A stretch of 64,000 bases of DNA from NCBI GenBank assembly GCA_963811635.1, contig CAWESB010000011.1:62001-126000 (forward strand). Direction: 5' to 3'. This document shows positions 40,308 to 49,411 of the stretch, piece after piece. The stretch's first letter is position 1. Each line of letters begins with the position of its first letter. Origin of the DNA: JAIBJN01 sp963811635 (lineage in GTDB: Bacteria; Actinomycetota; Thermoleophilia; Gaiellales; Gaiellaceae). The notes below the pieces were generated by a model. The model had not been told where the DNA came from. It did no database searches and saw only the letters and a list, made by a program, of their open reading frames with translations. Position numbers and translations under genes: made by a program.

Positions 40308-41629
40308 TGGCGAGGCGGCCCTGGAACCTGCGCGAGTCGTACCTCTACGACAGGCCCGTGATCGCCGAGATCCAGCGTGCGGCGAGCGAGGGGATCTACG
40401 ACATTCGCGGCTTCGGCGCCAAGCGGCGCGTGCCCCACTTCGACGACCTGCTCCTGCTCGGCGCGAGCGTCTCCCGCTACCCGCTCGAGGGCTACCGCGA
40501 GCGGTGCGACACGAACGTGACGCTGGGGACACGCTTCGCGAAGACGCCGCTCGAGCTGAGAATCCCGGTCACGATCGCCGGCATGAGCTTCGGTGCGCTC
40601 TCCGCGCCGGCGAAGGAGGCGCTCGGGCGCGGCGCCACCGAGGTGGGGACGTCGACGACGACCGGCGACGGAGGCATGACGCCGGAGGAGCGCGAGCATT
40701 CGAACCTGCTCGTCTATCAGCTCCTCCCCTCGCGCTACGGCATGAACCCCGACGACCTGCGCAAGGCCGACGCGATCGAAGTCGTCGTCGGCCAGGGCGC
40801 CAAGCCAGGCGGCGGCGGCATGCTCCTCGGTCACAAGATCTCCGACCGGGTCGCCGAGATGCGCGACCTGCCCAAGGGGATCGACCAGCGCAGCGCGAGC
40901 CGCCATCCCGACTGGACTGGGCCCGACGACCTCGAGATCAAGATCGGCGAGCTGCGCGAGATCACCGACTGGGAGAAGCCGGTCTTCGTCAAGGTCGGCG
41001 CCACGCGCACGTACTACGACGTGCAACTCGCAGTGAAGGCGGGCGCCGACGTGATCGTGGTCGACGGCATGCAGGGCGGCACCGCCGCCACCCAGGACGT
41101 CTTCATCGAGCATGTTGGCATCCCGACCCTCCCGGCCGTGCGCCTGGCGGTCGACGCGCTCACCGAGCTCGGCATGCACCGGCACGTGCAGCTCGTCGTC
41201 TCCGGCGGGATCCGCACCGGCGCCGACGTCGCCAAGGCGCTTGCGCTCGGAGCGGACGCCGTCTCGATCGGGACGGCGGCGCTGATCGCCATGGGCGACA
41301 ACGCCCCCGACCACGACGAGGCCTACCGCGAGATCGGGAGCGCGGCCGGTTACTACGACGACTGGCAGGCCGGACTCGACCCGGTGGGGATCTCCACCCA
41401 GGACGACGAGCTCGCCGCCCGCTTCGACCCGGAGCTGGGCGGCCGCAGGATCGCCAACTACCTGCGCGTCCTCACGCTCGAGACCCAGACCCTCGCGCGG
41501 GCGTGCGGCAAGTCGCACGTTCACAACCTCGAGCCGGAGGACCTCGTCGCGCTGACCGTGGAGGCGGCGGCGATGGCGCGCGTCCCGCTCGCCGGCACCG
41601 ACTGGATTCCAGGGCAGAGGGAGGCCTGA
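40307..41629 (+). CDS. mgsC: N-methylglutamate synthase subunit C (FMN-binding glutamate-synthase domain)
   Basis: A 440-residue TIM-barrel FMN enzyme equal to the synthase domain of GltB (MgsC/GlxD). TIAGMSFGALSAPAKEALGRGA, STTTGDGGMTPEE, VVGQGAKPGGGGMLLGHKI and VDGMQGGTAATQDVFIEHVG match FMN and 2-oxoglutarate sites, and LARACGKSHVHNLEPEDLVALT closes the protein. It joins the methylamine released by MgsA to an oxo-acid to form N-methylglutamate. Only two Cys residues are visible, so the usual [3Fe-4S] cluster of GltB is probably absent. Confidence 0.88.
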   Translation: MARRPWNLRESYLYDRPVIAEIQRAASEGIYDIRGFGAKRRVPHFDDLLLLGASVSRYPLEGYRERCDTNVTLGTRFAKTPLELRIPVTIAGMSFGALSAPAKEALGRGATEVGTSTTTGDGGMTPEEREHSNLLVYQLLPSRYGMNPDDLRKADAIEVVVGQGAKPGGGGMLLGHKISDRVAEMRDLPKGIDQRSASRHPDWTGPDDLEIKIGELREITDWEKPVFVKVGATRTYYDVQLAVKAGADVIVVDGMQGGTAATQDVFIEHVGIPTLPAVRLAVDALTELGMHRHVQLVVSGGIRTGADVAKALALGADAVSIGTAALIAMGDNAPDHDEAYREIGSAAGYYDDWQAGLDPVGISTQDDELAARFDPELGGRRIANYLRVLTLETQTLARACGKSHVHNLEPEDLVALTVEAAAMARVPLAGTDWIPGQREA

Positions 41630-42222
41630 TGCTGCTGTACGACTCGGACGTCTCCGGCAATTGCTACAAGGTGCGCCTTCTCCTGGCCCAGCTCGGGCTC
41701 GAGTACGAGCGCTACCCGATGGACGTCGTCGACCGCTCGAACCGCAAGGAGCTGCTCGGCAACCTCAATCCGGGGCTGCGCGTGCCGACGCTCGTGCTCG
41801 ACGACGGCCGGGCGCTCGGCGAGTCGGGCGCGATCATGTGGTACCTCGCCGACGGGACCGAGTACGCGCCGAGCGAGGCTTTCGACCGGGCCAAAGTGCT
41901 GCAATGGATGTTCTTCGAGCAGTACAGCCACGAGCCGTACGTCGCCGTGCCGCGCTTCTGGCTCACGAAGAACATCGCCGTCGACCCCGAGACCCTGGCC
42001 GACCGGCAGCGCGTCGGCTACTTCGCCTTCGACGCGATGGAAGCCCACCTCGCCGGCCACGAGTTCCTCGCCGCCGACCGCTACACGATCGCCGACATCG
42101 CCCTCTTCGCGTACACCCACGTGGCCCACGAGGGCGGCTTCGACATGAGCGGCTACCCGGCCATCGCCGCCTGGGTCGCGCGCGTCGCCGCGCAGCCGCG
42201 CCACGTCCCGATCACGGCCTGA
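41629..42222 (+). CDS. Glutathione S-transferase-like protein inside the N-methylglutamate operon
   Basis: A 197-residue GST-fold protein: LLYDSDVSGNCYKVRLLLAQLGLEYER, then RVPTLVLDDG with the cis-Pro, ESGAIMWYLADG, and LAADRYTIADIALFAYTHVA. It overlaps mgsC by TGATG, so it is a fixed part of this operon, though GSTs are not known as part of NMG synthase. It might protect against formaldehyde or act as a chaperone-like subunit. It is a paralogue of the GST gene at 16726. It ends the first methylamine transcript, followed by palindromic repeats. Confidence 0.83.
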   Translation: MLLYDSDVSGNCYKVRLLLAQLGLEYERYPMDVVDRSNRKELLGNLNPGLRVPTLVLDDGRALGESGAIMWYLADGTEYAPSEAFDRAKVLQWMFFEQYSHEPYVAVPRFWLTKNIAVDPETLADRQRVGYFAFDAMEAHLAGHEFLAADRYTIADIALFAYTHVAHEGGFDMSGYPAIAAWVARVAAQPRHVPITA

Positions 42223-42223
42223 A

Positions 42224-42254
42224 GCGCCACGTCCGGGGTCAGACCCCGGGCGTG
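42224..42254. repeat. Dispersed palindromic repeat, copy 1
   Basis: GCGCCACGTCCGGGGTCAGACCCCGGGCGTG. The core GGGGTC-A-GACCCC is a perfect palindrome flanked by near-complementary arms. Another copy lies 115 bases away and a third at 60151. It probably folds as a hairpin, and here it follows the GST gene. Confidence 0.7.
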
Positions 42255-42338
42255 TCCTGCCCAGCCACGCCGTCTGCCGCTTCGCGCATCGCGACTGGTC
42301 GAAGCGTAGGTCGGCACTCTGGTCGGCCACGCCCCTTG

Positions 42339-42369
42339 GCGCCACGTCAGGGGTCAGACCCCGGGCGTG
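42339..42369. repeat. Dispersed palindromic repeat, copy 2
   Basis: Identical to copy 1 except for one base (GTCAGGGG instead of GTCCGGGG). The two copies bracket an 84-base spacer, so the segment may have arisen as a paired REP-like unit. It ends 19 bases before the -35 box of the GntR gene. Confidence 0.7.
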
Positions 42370-42387
42370 GCCGTCGTGGGCACGGCG

Positions 42388-42430
42388 TTGACGGCGACGG
42401 GCGGGGCTGGAAGAATCTTTGATCAAAGAT
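42388..42430 (+). promoter_or_regulatory. Promoter and palindromic operator of the GntR gene / NMG dehydrogenase operon
   Basis: TTGACG (42388-42393), 17 bases, AAGAAT (42411-42416). Overlapping the -10 is the perfect 16-base palindrome ATCTTTGATCAAAGAT (42415-42430), with GATCAAA repeated once more downstream. Short AT-rich palindromes centred on TGATCA are typical operators of FCD-type GntR regulators. The predicted start of transcription is only about 12 bases before the ATG at 42436, so the mRNA would be nearly leaderless. Confidence 0.65.
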
Positions 42431-42435
42431 CAAAG

Positions 42436-43132
42436 ATGGCCGAAACCGACTCCACACCGCTCGAGATCTCGTCAGTCGAGGACGGCGTCTACCGCGCGCT
42501 GCGCCAGGAGATCGGGCGCCTCGACCTCCTCCCCGGCCAGCGGCTCCCGCTCGAGGAGATCGCCCGCCGCTTCCAGGTCAGCCTGACGCCCGTGCGCCAC
42601 GCGCTTCGGCGGCTGGAGAGCGAGGGCCTGGTCGTCAGCCTCCCACGGCGCGGGTCGCGGGTGGCGCCGCTGTCCGTCGAGGAGCTGGAGGAGATCCAGG
42701 CACTCCGGCTCGGTCTGGAGACGTTCCTGGCCCGGCGCGGAGCAGAGGCGATCACGGACGAGGCGCTCGCCGAGATGACGGCCGCGCGCGACGAGATGGA
42801 GCGCGCCTTCCGTGCCGGCGACCTCGACGCCTACCTCGCCTCCTTCTGGTCGCTGCGCGACGCCTGCTACCAGCTGCGCCGCTCGGCCCCGGCTCGAGCG
42901 CACGCTCCAGGACCAGCGGGTGCGGGTCGAGCGCTACGTCCTCACGCTCTGCCGGGATCCGGAAGCCTTCGCCGACCTGCGCCGGGGCCCGGACACCCTG
43001 CTCGAGGCCTGCCGGGCCCGCGACGGCGAGGCTGCCGAGGCCGCGACCCGCGACGCGCTCCAGTGGGTGCTGGCAGAGCTCCAGCGCATGCTCGACAATG
43101 CCGGGGCCGCGACTGCCAAGGTGTCTGCCTGA
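42436..43132 (+). CDS. GntR family (FCD) transcriptional regulator; single-base frameshift near 42880
   Basis: A regulator of about 231 residues. It has a winged helix at ~15-80 (VEDGVYRALRQEIGRLDLLPG, RFQVSLTPVRHALRRLESEGLV) and an FCD ligand domain with ALRLGLETFLARRGAEAI and, after the frameshift, RLERTLQDQRVRVERYVLTLC and DALQWVLAELQRML. One extra base at about 42870-42890 splits it; total span 697 bases is 3n+1. It probably represses itself and the soxDAGB genes behind it through the 42415-42430 palindrome, with a methylated amine as inducer. The stop overlaps soxD (TGATG). Confidence 0.82.
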
Positions 43133-43390
43133 TGTCCTTTCTCCTTCCCTGCCCCAACTGCGGGCCGCGCCCGGTGGACGAGTTCGCCTGCACCGGCGAG
43201 GTCACCGTCCGTCCGAAAAGCTCGCCCTCGCTGCGCGAGCTGACCGACTACCTCTACTTCAAGCGCAACGTCGCCGGCGTCCAGCGTGAGTGGTGGTGCC
43301 ATCGCCACGGCTGCCAGGCGTGGTTCACCGCCGAGCGGGACACGCGCACGAACGACGGTCCTCTCCGTCGAGGTCCCGGCCGAGAAGTGA
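43132..43390 (+). CDS. soxD: Sarcosine oxidase-type / N-methylglutamate dehydrogenase delta subunit; frameshift near 43358
   Basis: About 85 residues: MSFLLPCPNCGPRPVDEFAC gives the zinc-binding cysteines, then LTDYLYFKRNVAGVQREWWCHRHGCQAWF with further Cys/His zinc ligands, and RDTRTND. One extra G near 43358 (GACGGTC for GACGTC) diverts the frame. Correcting it gives VLSVEVPAEK and a TGA at 43388-43390, the usual delta-subunit end. The zinc-binding delta subunit stabilises the alpha-beta complex. Its stop overlaps the alpha-subunit start (GTGA). Confidence 0.85.
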
Positions 43391-45984
43391 GGCTCCCGCA
43401 GCAGCCAGGGGAGCGCCTCGACCGGGGGCGCGAGCTGGAGTTCACGTTCCACGGCGCGAAGGCGCGCGGGTTCGAGGGCGACACGGTCGCCTCGGCGCTC
43501 TACGGCGAGGGACAGCGCATCTTCTCGCGCAGCTTCAAGTACCACCGGCCGCGCGGGCTCCTGTGCTGCCAGGGGACGTGCCCCAACTGCATGCTCACCG
43601 TCGACGGGACGCCGAACGTCCGCACCTGCGTGACACCGCTTGTCGAGGGCATGCACGTGGAGGGCCAGAACGTCCGCGGCTCCCTCGACCACGACCTGCT
43701 CGCGGTCACGGACAAGATCGGCGGTCCCTTCACGCCTGTCGGCTTCTACTACCGGACGATGATCCGGCCCAGGCGGTTCTGGCCGCTCTACGAGAAGTTC
43801 CTGCGCAGCGTCGCCGGGCTCGGGAAGATCGACAAGCACCGCGGCCGCGAGCAGCGCTACGACACGGAGCACCGGCACGCCGAGGTGCTCGTCGTCGGCG
43901 GCGGCTCCGCCGGCCGGGAGGCCGCCCGCCGGCACGCCGCCGAGGGACGCGGCGTCGTCCTCGTCGAGGCCGATGCCGCCCGCCTCGACGCCGGCGAGGG
44001 CTTCGAGGTCGTGCACGGGACCGCGCTCGGCGTCTACGAGGGCGGCCTCGTCCCGGTCGACGCCGGCACCGTCCTGCTGCGCTACCGGGCCGGCCACATC
44101 GTCGTCGCCGCCGGCGCGGTCGAGCAGCCACTCGTCTTCCCGGGGAACGACCTGATCGGCGTCCTGCTGCCCGAGGCCGTCCGGCGGATGGTCGGGCGCT
44201 GGTCGCTGAAGCCGGGTGAGCGCGCGGTAGTCGTGACCGCCGACGAGGGCGCGCTCGACACGGTCGCGGTGCTCGAGCAGGCGGGTACCGAGGTCGTGGA
44301 GGTGGTCGACCTGCGCGAGACGCGCGTCCGGCAGATCGCGGGGAAGGCCCGGGCCGGGCGCCTGGCCGCCGTCGAGCTGGACGGCCGCAAGGTCAACTGC
44401 GACGTCCTGGTCATGTCCGGCGGACGCCAGCCCGCCTACGCGCTCCTCGCGCACGCAGGCGCGAAGGTCGAGTACGAGCACGAGCGCGGGATCTTCGTCC
44501 CCGTCGACCTTCCCGACGGCATCGAGGTCGTCGGCGGCGCCGCGGGCGAGATCGGCGAGGTCGCCGTGCCGGCGGCCACGTTCAACGGCGCCGCCAAGAA
44601 GGACAAGTGCTTCGTCTGCATCTGCGAGGACGTCACCGACAAGGACGTCAAACGAGCGATCGCCGAGGGTTTCGACTCGATCGAGCTCGCCAAGCGCTAC
44701 ACGACCGTGACCATGGGCCCCTGCCAGGGGAGGCTGTGCCACGTCCCCTCGATCCGTCTCTACGCGCGCGAGAACGAGACCGACGAGGCGACCATCGGCA
44801 CGACGACCGCGCGCCCGCCGTGGCAGCCGGTCGAGCTGGGGCTGCTGGCCGGGCGCGGCCACGAGCCGGCACAACGGACGTCGATCCACCACCGCCACAA
44901 GGAGCTCGGCGCCAAGATGATGTGGACCGGCACCTGGCGGCGCCCGCACTCCTACGGCGACCCGGCGGGGGAGGCGAAGAACGTCCACGACACACTCGGC
45001 GCCATCGACGTCTCCACGCTCGGGAAGGTGCTCGTGAACGGGCCGGAGTCGGCGGCGTTCCTCGAGCGGCTGTACCCGAACCGCTTCGCCGACATGAAGC
45101 CGGGGCGCATCCGCTACGGCGTCCTCAACTCGGACGCGGGCCGGATCATGGACGACGGCACGATTGCACGCCTCTCGGAGGAGGACTTCTACGTCACGAC
45201 GACGTCGACCGGCGCGAACGCCGTCGTCGAGTGGTTCGAGTGGTGGAACGCGATCTGGCTGATGGACGTCGAGATCGTCAACGTCACCGGCTCGATCGCC
45301 GCCATCAACGTCGCAGGGCCGAACTCGCGCGAGCTGATGACGCGCCTCACCGACCTCGACGTCTCGAACGAGGCGTTCACCTACCTCGACGCGAAGCACG
45401 CCCACGTCGCCGGCGCCCCGTCGCTCGTCCTCCGCATCGGCTTCGTCGGCGAGCTGGGCTACGAGATCCACTTCCCGAGCCCGTACGGCGAGCACGTCTG
45501 GGACACGATCCTCGAGCGCGGCGCCGACCTCGGCGTGAAGCCGTTCGGCCTCGAGCCCCAGCGGATTCTCCGCCTGGAGAAGATGCACATCCTCATCGGC
45601 CAGGACACCGACTCCGAGTCGAACGTCCTCGAGGCCTCGATGCCGTGGATCGCCAAGCTCGACAAGGACGACTTCGTGGGCAAATGGTCGCTCGAGCACG
45701 TCCTCGAGCGCGGTTTCCGCGAGCAGCTCGTGGGCTTCGAGACAGAGAGCGGCGTCGTCCCCCTCGAAGGCGGTCAGATCGTCGTCGACGGCCGGCCCGG
45801 CGGCCGCGTCACGAGCGCGCGCTGGAGCGACCACCTCGGCCGCGCGATCGGCATGGCCTGGGTGCCGCCGAGCCTCGCCGAGGAGGACGCCGAGCTGACC
45901 ATCAAGGTGAACGGCTCCGTCGAGAAGGCCCGCGTGCGGCTGCGCCCGTTCTTCGACCCGGACCAGGAACGGCTGCGCTCGTGA
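43387..45984 (+). CDS. soxA: Sarcosine oxidase-type / N-methylglutamate dehydrogenase alpha subunit
   Basis: An 865-residue multi-domain protein from the GTG at 43387. Residues ~15-100 form a Fer2_4-type domain (SRSFKYHRPRGLLCCQGTCPNC). A dinucleotide-binding fold starts VLVVGGGSAGREAARRHA. A BFD-like Cys-rich segment (CFVCICEDVTDKDVKRAI, PCQGRLCH) follows. The C-terminal ~370 residues are a GcvT-like folate domain (GRIRYGVLNSDAGRIMDDG, NVAGPNSRELM, GFVGELGYEIHFPS) that passes the methyl carbon to THF. Usual alpha subunits are about 100 residues longer; the shortfall is in the dinucleotide domain. Context favours N-methylglutamate (MgdC) over sarcosine as substrate. Confidence 0.88.
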   Translation: MRLPQQPGERLDRGRELEFTFHGAKARGFEGDTVASALYGEGQRIFSRSFKYHRPRGLLCCQGTCPNCMLTVDGTPNVRTCVTPLVEGMHVEGQNVRGSLDHDLLAVTDKIGGPFTPVGFYYRTMIRPRRFWPLYEKFLRSVAGLGKIDKHRGREQRYDTEHRHAEVLVVGGGSAGREAARRHAAEGRGVVLVEADAARLDAGEGFEVVHGTALGVYEGGLVPVDAGTVLLRYRAGHIVVAAGAVEQPLVFPGNDLIGVLLPEAVRRMVGRWSLKPGERAVVVTADEGALDTVAVLEQAGTEVVEVVDLRETRVRQIAGKARAGRLAAVELDGRKVNCDVLVMSGGRQPAYALLAHAGAKVEYEHERGIFVPVDLPDGIEVVGGAAGEIGEVAVPAATFNGAAKKDKCFVCICEDVTDKDVKRAIAEGFDSIELAKRYTTVTMGPCQGRLCHVPSIRLYARENETDEATIGTTTARPPWQPVELGLLAGRGHEPAQRTSIHHRHKELGAKMMWTGTWRRPHSYGDPAGEAKNVHDTLGAIDVSTLGKVLVNGPESAAFLERLYPNRFADMKPGRIRYGVLNSDAGRIMDDGTIARLSEEDFYVTTTSTGANAVVEWFEWWNAIWLMDVEIVNVTGSIAAINVAGPNSRELMTRLTDLDVSNEAFTYLDAKHAHVAGAPSLVLRIGFVGELGYEIHFPSPYGEHVWDTILERGADLGVKPFGLEPQRILRLEKMHILIGQDTDSESNVLEASMPWIAKLDKDDFVGKWSLEHVLERGFREQLVGFETESGVVPLEGGQIVVDGRPGGRVTSARWSDHLGRAIGMAWVPPSLAEEDAELTIKVNGSVEKARVRLRPFFDPDQERLRS

Positions 45985-46472
45985 GCCACCTCGACTTCCT
46001 CAGCCCCGACCTGGCCACCGCCGACGCCGTCTGGCGCTCACCGCTCGAGCGCGCGCTCGCGCACGCGCCCGCGGAGATGCAGGACATCTCCCGCACCGGC
46101 GTGCTGGAGGTCCGCGGCGAGCTCGACGGCCTCGACGCGGACGAGGCCGAGGTCGTGCGGCTGACCCCGGACCGCGCGCTCGTCCTCTGTCCCTTCGAGG
46201 AAGCGGGCCGCCTGCGCACGCGCCTCGCGGGCGCGCGCCGGTCCGTCGTCGACCTCTCCGCCGGCTGGGCGGGCCTGCAGGTGCAGGGCGAGGCGCTGAT
46301 GCGGCGCGTGACCGACCTCGACCTCGATCGCCTCCCGGCCATGGGCTCGCTGGCCCACGTGCACGCGCTCGTCCTCCGAGACGGCGACACCTTCCGCCTC
46401 TACTTTCCGCAGGAGTACGGCCACTCCGTCGCCGAGGTCGTCGTGGACGCGGCCGAGGGGCTGGGAGCATGA
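45981..46472 (+). CDS. soxG: Sarcosine oxidase-type / N-methylglutamate dehydrogenase gamma subunit
   Basis: A 163-residue small subunit: WRSPLERALAHAPAEMQDISRTGVLEVRGEL, VRLTPDRALVLCPFEEAG, VVDLSAGWAGLQVQGEALMRRV, and YFPQEYGHSVAEVVVDAAE. The fold is that of the GcvT-like gamma subunit. GTG start overlaps the alpha stop; its own stop overlaps the beta start. Gene order delta-alpha-gamma-beta differs from the common beta-delta-alpha-gamma. Confidence 0.85.
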   Translation: MSHLDFLSPDLATADAVWRSPLERALAHAPAEMQDISRTGVLEVRGELDGLDADEAEVVRLTPDRALVLCPFEEAGRLRTRLAGARRSVVDLSAGWAGLQVQGEALMRRVTDLDLDRLPAMGSLAHVHALVLRDGDTFRLYFPQEYGHSVAEVVVDAAEGLGA

Positions 46473-47684
46473 AGGACGTCTTCCGCGTCAGGCGCATGTG
46501 GCGCCCCCGGACGCGAGCTGAAGGACCGCTACGACGTCGTCATCGTCGGCGGCGGCTCGCACGGGCTCGCGACCGCGTACTACCTCGCCAAGAACCACGG
46601 CATCACGGACGTCGCCGTGCTGGAGAAGAGCTACATCGGCTCGGGCGCCGCGGGGCGGAACACGACCATAATCCGCGCCAACTACCGCACACCAGAGGGC
46701 GCCGAGTTCTACAAGGAGAGCGTCAAGCTCTACGAGCGGCTCGGCGCCGACCTCGACTTCAACCTCCTCTTCTCCCAGCAGGGCCACCTGACGCTCGCGC
46801 ACTCGGACCGAGGCATCATCACCGCCAACGAGCGCGCAGAGGTCAACCAGCTCCTCGGGATCGACTCGCGCGTCATCTACCCGGACGAGATCGCGAAGCT
46901 CTGCCCGGAGATGGACCTCTCGCAGGACGTCACCTGGCCCGTGCAGGCGGCGCTCTACCACCCGCCGGGCGGGATCATCCGCCACGACGCCGTCGTCTGG
47001 GGCTTCGCCCGCGGCGCCGATCGCCAGGGGATCGAGATCCACCCCTACACCGAGGTGGTGGGGATCGACCGCTCCCACGGGCGCGTCACCGGCGTCGAGA
47101 CCACACGGGGGCACATCGAGACGGACATGGTCGTGAGCGCAACCGCCGGCTGGTCGACGCTCGTCGCCGACCTCGCCGAGGTGCAGCTCCCGATCACGAC
47201 CCACATCCTCCAGGCCTTCGTCACCGAGCCCGTGAAGCCGTTCCTCGACGTGATCATCGTCTCGTCGCAGATGCACGTCTACGTCTCGCAGACCGACCGG
47301 GGCGAGTTCCTGATCGGCGCCGAGATCGAGCCGTACACGACCTACTGCGGCAAAGGGACGTTCTCGTTCCTCGAGTACTCGGCGAAGCACGTCCTCGAGC
47401 TCTTCCCGCAGCTCGAGCGGATCCGGATCCTGCGCTCCTGGACCGGCCTCTGCGACCTCTCGCCCGACTACAGCCCCATCCTCGGGAAGACCGACCTGGA
47501 CGGGTTCCTCGTCTCGACCGGCTGGGGCACCTACGGATTCAAGGCCGCACCGATCGTCGGGACGACGCTCGCCGAGCTCGTCGCGACGCGAGAGACCCCG
47601 AAGCTGATCGCGCCGTTCGCGCTCGAGCGCTTCCACACCGACAATCTCGTCTCCGAGCTGGCCGCCGCGGCCGTCTCGCACTAG
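46469..47684 (+). CDS. soxB: Sarcosine oxidase-type / N-methylglutamate dehydrogenase beta subunit; frameshift at 46504-46508
   Basis: A ~404-residue FAD enzyme of the DAO family, the catalytic subunit that oxidises the N-methyl group. YDVVIVGGGSHGLATAYYLAKNHG is the FAD loop; SYIGSGAAGRNTTIIRANYRT, IIRHDAVVWGFARGADRQG and STGWGTYGFKAAPIVG match SoxB/MgdA. The start MKDVFRVRRMW is in another frame, and one extra C in a CCCCC run (46504-46508) explains this; the corrected text reads WRPGRELKDRYDVVIVGGG. The total span is 3n+1 bases. Fifteen bases and an AAAAGGAG ribosome site separate it from fhs. Confidence 0.87.
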
Positions 47685-47699
47685 AAAAGGAGCCGACAG

Positions 47700-49367
47700 A
47701 TGGCCACACAGATGCCGAGCAGCCTGGAGATCGCCCAGGAGGCGACCCTTCGCCCGATCGCGGAGATCGCCGAGGAGCTGGGCCTGGAGCCCGACGAGTA
47801 CGACCTCTACGGCAAGTACAAGGCCAAGGTCGACCTCTCCGTCGTCGAGCGGCTCGCCGACAAGCCCGACGGGAAGCTGATCTGCGTGACGGCGATCACG
47901 CCGACGAAGGCGGGTGAAGGGAAGACGACGACGTCCGTCTCGCTGACCCAGGGGCTCGGGCACATCGGCCGGCGCGTGGCCCTCTGTCTGCGCGAGGCTT
48001 CGCTCGGCCCGGTCTTCGGAATCAAGGGCGGCGCGGCCGGCGGCGGCTATGCGCAGGTCGTCCCCATGGAGGACCTGAACCTCCATTTCACCGGCGACAT
48101 CCATGCGATCGGCGCGGCCAACAACCTGCTCGCGGCCATGCTCGAGGCGCACCTGCTGCACGGGAACAAGCTCGGGATCGACCCGCTCACGGTCAGCTGG
48201 CGCCGCTGCGTCGACATCAACGACCGCGCGCTGCGGCAGATCACGATCGGCCTCGGCGGGCGCACGAACGGCTATCCGCGCGAGACCGGCTACGACATCA
48301 CCGCGGCGTCGGAGGTCATGGCGATCCTGGCCGTAGCCCGAGACCTGCACGACCTGCGCAGGCGGCTCGGCGCGATCACCGTCGGCTACACGTGGGAGGG
48401 CGAGCCCGTCGTCGCCGAGCAGCTGCAGGCGGCGGGCGCGATGACCGTGCTTCTCAAGGACGCGATCAAGCCGAACCTCGTCCAGACACTCGAGGGCCAG
48501 CCTGCGTTCGTCCACTGCGGGCCCTTCGCCAACATCGCGCACGGCAACAACTCGCTCGTCGCCGACCTCGTCGGCCTGAAGCTGGGCGAGTACGTCGTCA
48601 CCGAGAGCGGCTTCGGCTCGGATATGGGCATGGAGAAGTTCCTCGACATCGTCTGCCGGATCGGCGGGCTGCGGCCGAACGCGATCTGCCTGGTCACCAC
48701 CGTCCGCGCACTCAAGCATCACGGCGGCGACCCGGAGGGCGGGCTCGACGCGATCGAGCGCGGCGCCGAGAACATGCGCCGCCACCTCGGCATCGTGCGT
48801 GAGTTCGGCCTCAAGGCGATCGTGGCCGTGAACCGCTTCCCCACCGACCCGGACGAGGAGCTCGAGACGGTGCGCCAGCTCGCCGTCGACTACGGCGCGC
48901 ACGCCGCGGAGCTGAACGACGCCTTCGAGCGCGGCGGCGAGGGCGCAGCGGCGCTGGCGGAGGCGATCGTGGACGCTGCGGAGCAGCCGAACGAGTTCGA
49001 CTTCATCTACCGGGCCGACGCGCCGATCGCCGACAAGATCGAGGCCGTCTGCAAGCGCGTCTACGGCGCCGACGGGGTCAGCTTCATGCCGGCCGCCCAG
49101 GAGAAGCTGAAGACGTTCACGGAGCAGGGCTACGACACGCTCCCGGTCTGCATGGCGAAGACGCACCTGTCGCTCTCGCACGATCCGGGGCTCCTGAACG
49201 CTCCCGCCGGCTTCACGGTCACCGTGCGCGACATCCGCGCGTACACCGGCTCGGGCTGGCTCGTCCCGCTGCTCGGTGACATGCAGACGATGCCGGGCCT
49301 CGGCGTGAAGCCCGCTGCCTTCGACGTCGACATCGACGAGAGTGGGAAGACCGTCGGGTTGTTCTGA
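47700..49367 (+). CDS. fhs: Formate-tetrahydrofolate ligase
   Basis: A 555-residue enzyme: the ATP loop TPTKAGEGKTTTSVSLTQGL, FGIKGGAAGGGYAQVVPMEDLNLHFTGD and EPVYARMSR-equivalent TVTVRDIRAYTGSGWLVPL at the C-terminus. It interconverts formate + THF + ATP and 10-formyl-THF. In this operon it would run towards formate and ATP, feeding the formate dehydrogenase. Good ribosome site AAAAGGAG. Confidence 0.95.
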   Translation: MATQMPSSLEIAQEATLRPIAEIAEELGLEPDEYDLYGKYKAKVDLSVVERLADKPDGKLICVTAITPTKAGEGKTTTSVSLTQGLGHIGRRVALCLREASLGPVFGIKGGAAGGGYAQVVPMEDLNLHFTGDIHAIGAANNLLAAMLEAHLLHGNKLGIDPLTVSWRRCVDINDRALRQITIGLGGRTNGYPRETGYDITAASEVMAILAVARDLHDLRRRLGAITVGYTWEGEPVVAEQLQAAGAMTVLLKDAIKPNLVQTLEGQPAFVHCGPFANIAHGNNSLVADLVGLKLGEYVVTESGFGSDMGMEKFLDIVCRIGGLRPNAICLVTTVRALKHHGGDPEGGLDAIERGAENMRRHLGIVREFGLKAIVAVNRFPTDPDEELETVRQLAVDYGAHAAELNDAFERGGEGAAALAEAIVDAAEQPNEFDFIYRADAPIADKIEAVCKRVYGADGVSFMPAAQEKLKTFTEQGYDTLPVCMAKTHLSLSHDPGLLNAPAGFTVTVRDIRAYTGSGWLVPLLGDMQTMPGLGVKPAAFDVDIDESGKTVGLF

Positions 49368-49411
49368 GCGCGGCGCGACCGCGCGCGGCCGAAATCGAGG
49401 AGAATTGCGCC

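Noticed and set aside
42934..49181. Very long leftward open frames of ~900-970 codons across soxA/soxB/fhs.
   Set aside because: Composition is typical of antisense frames in high-GC DNA; the rightward genes carry clear family motifs throughout.
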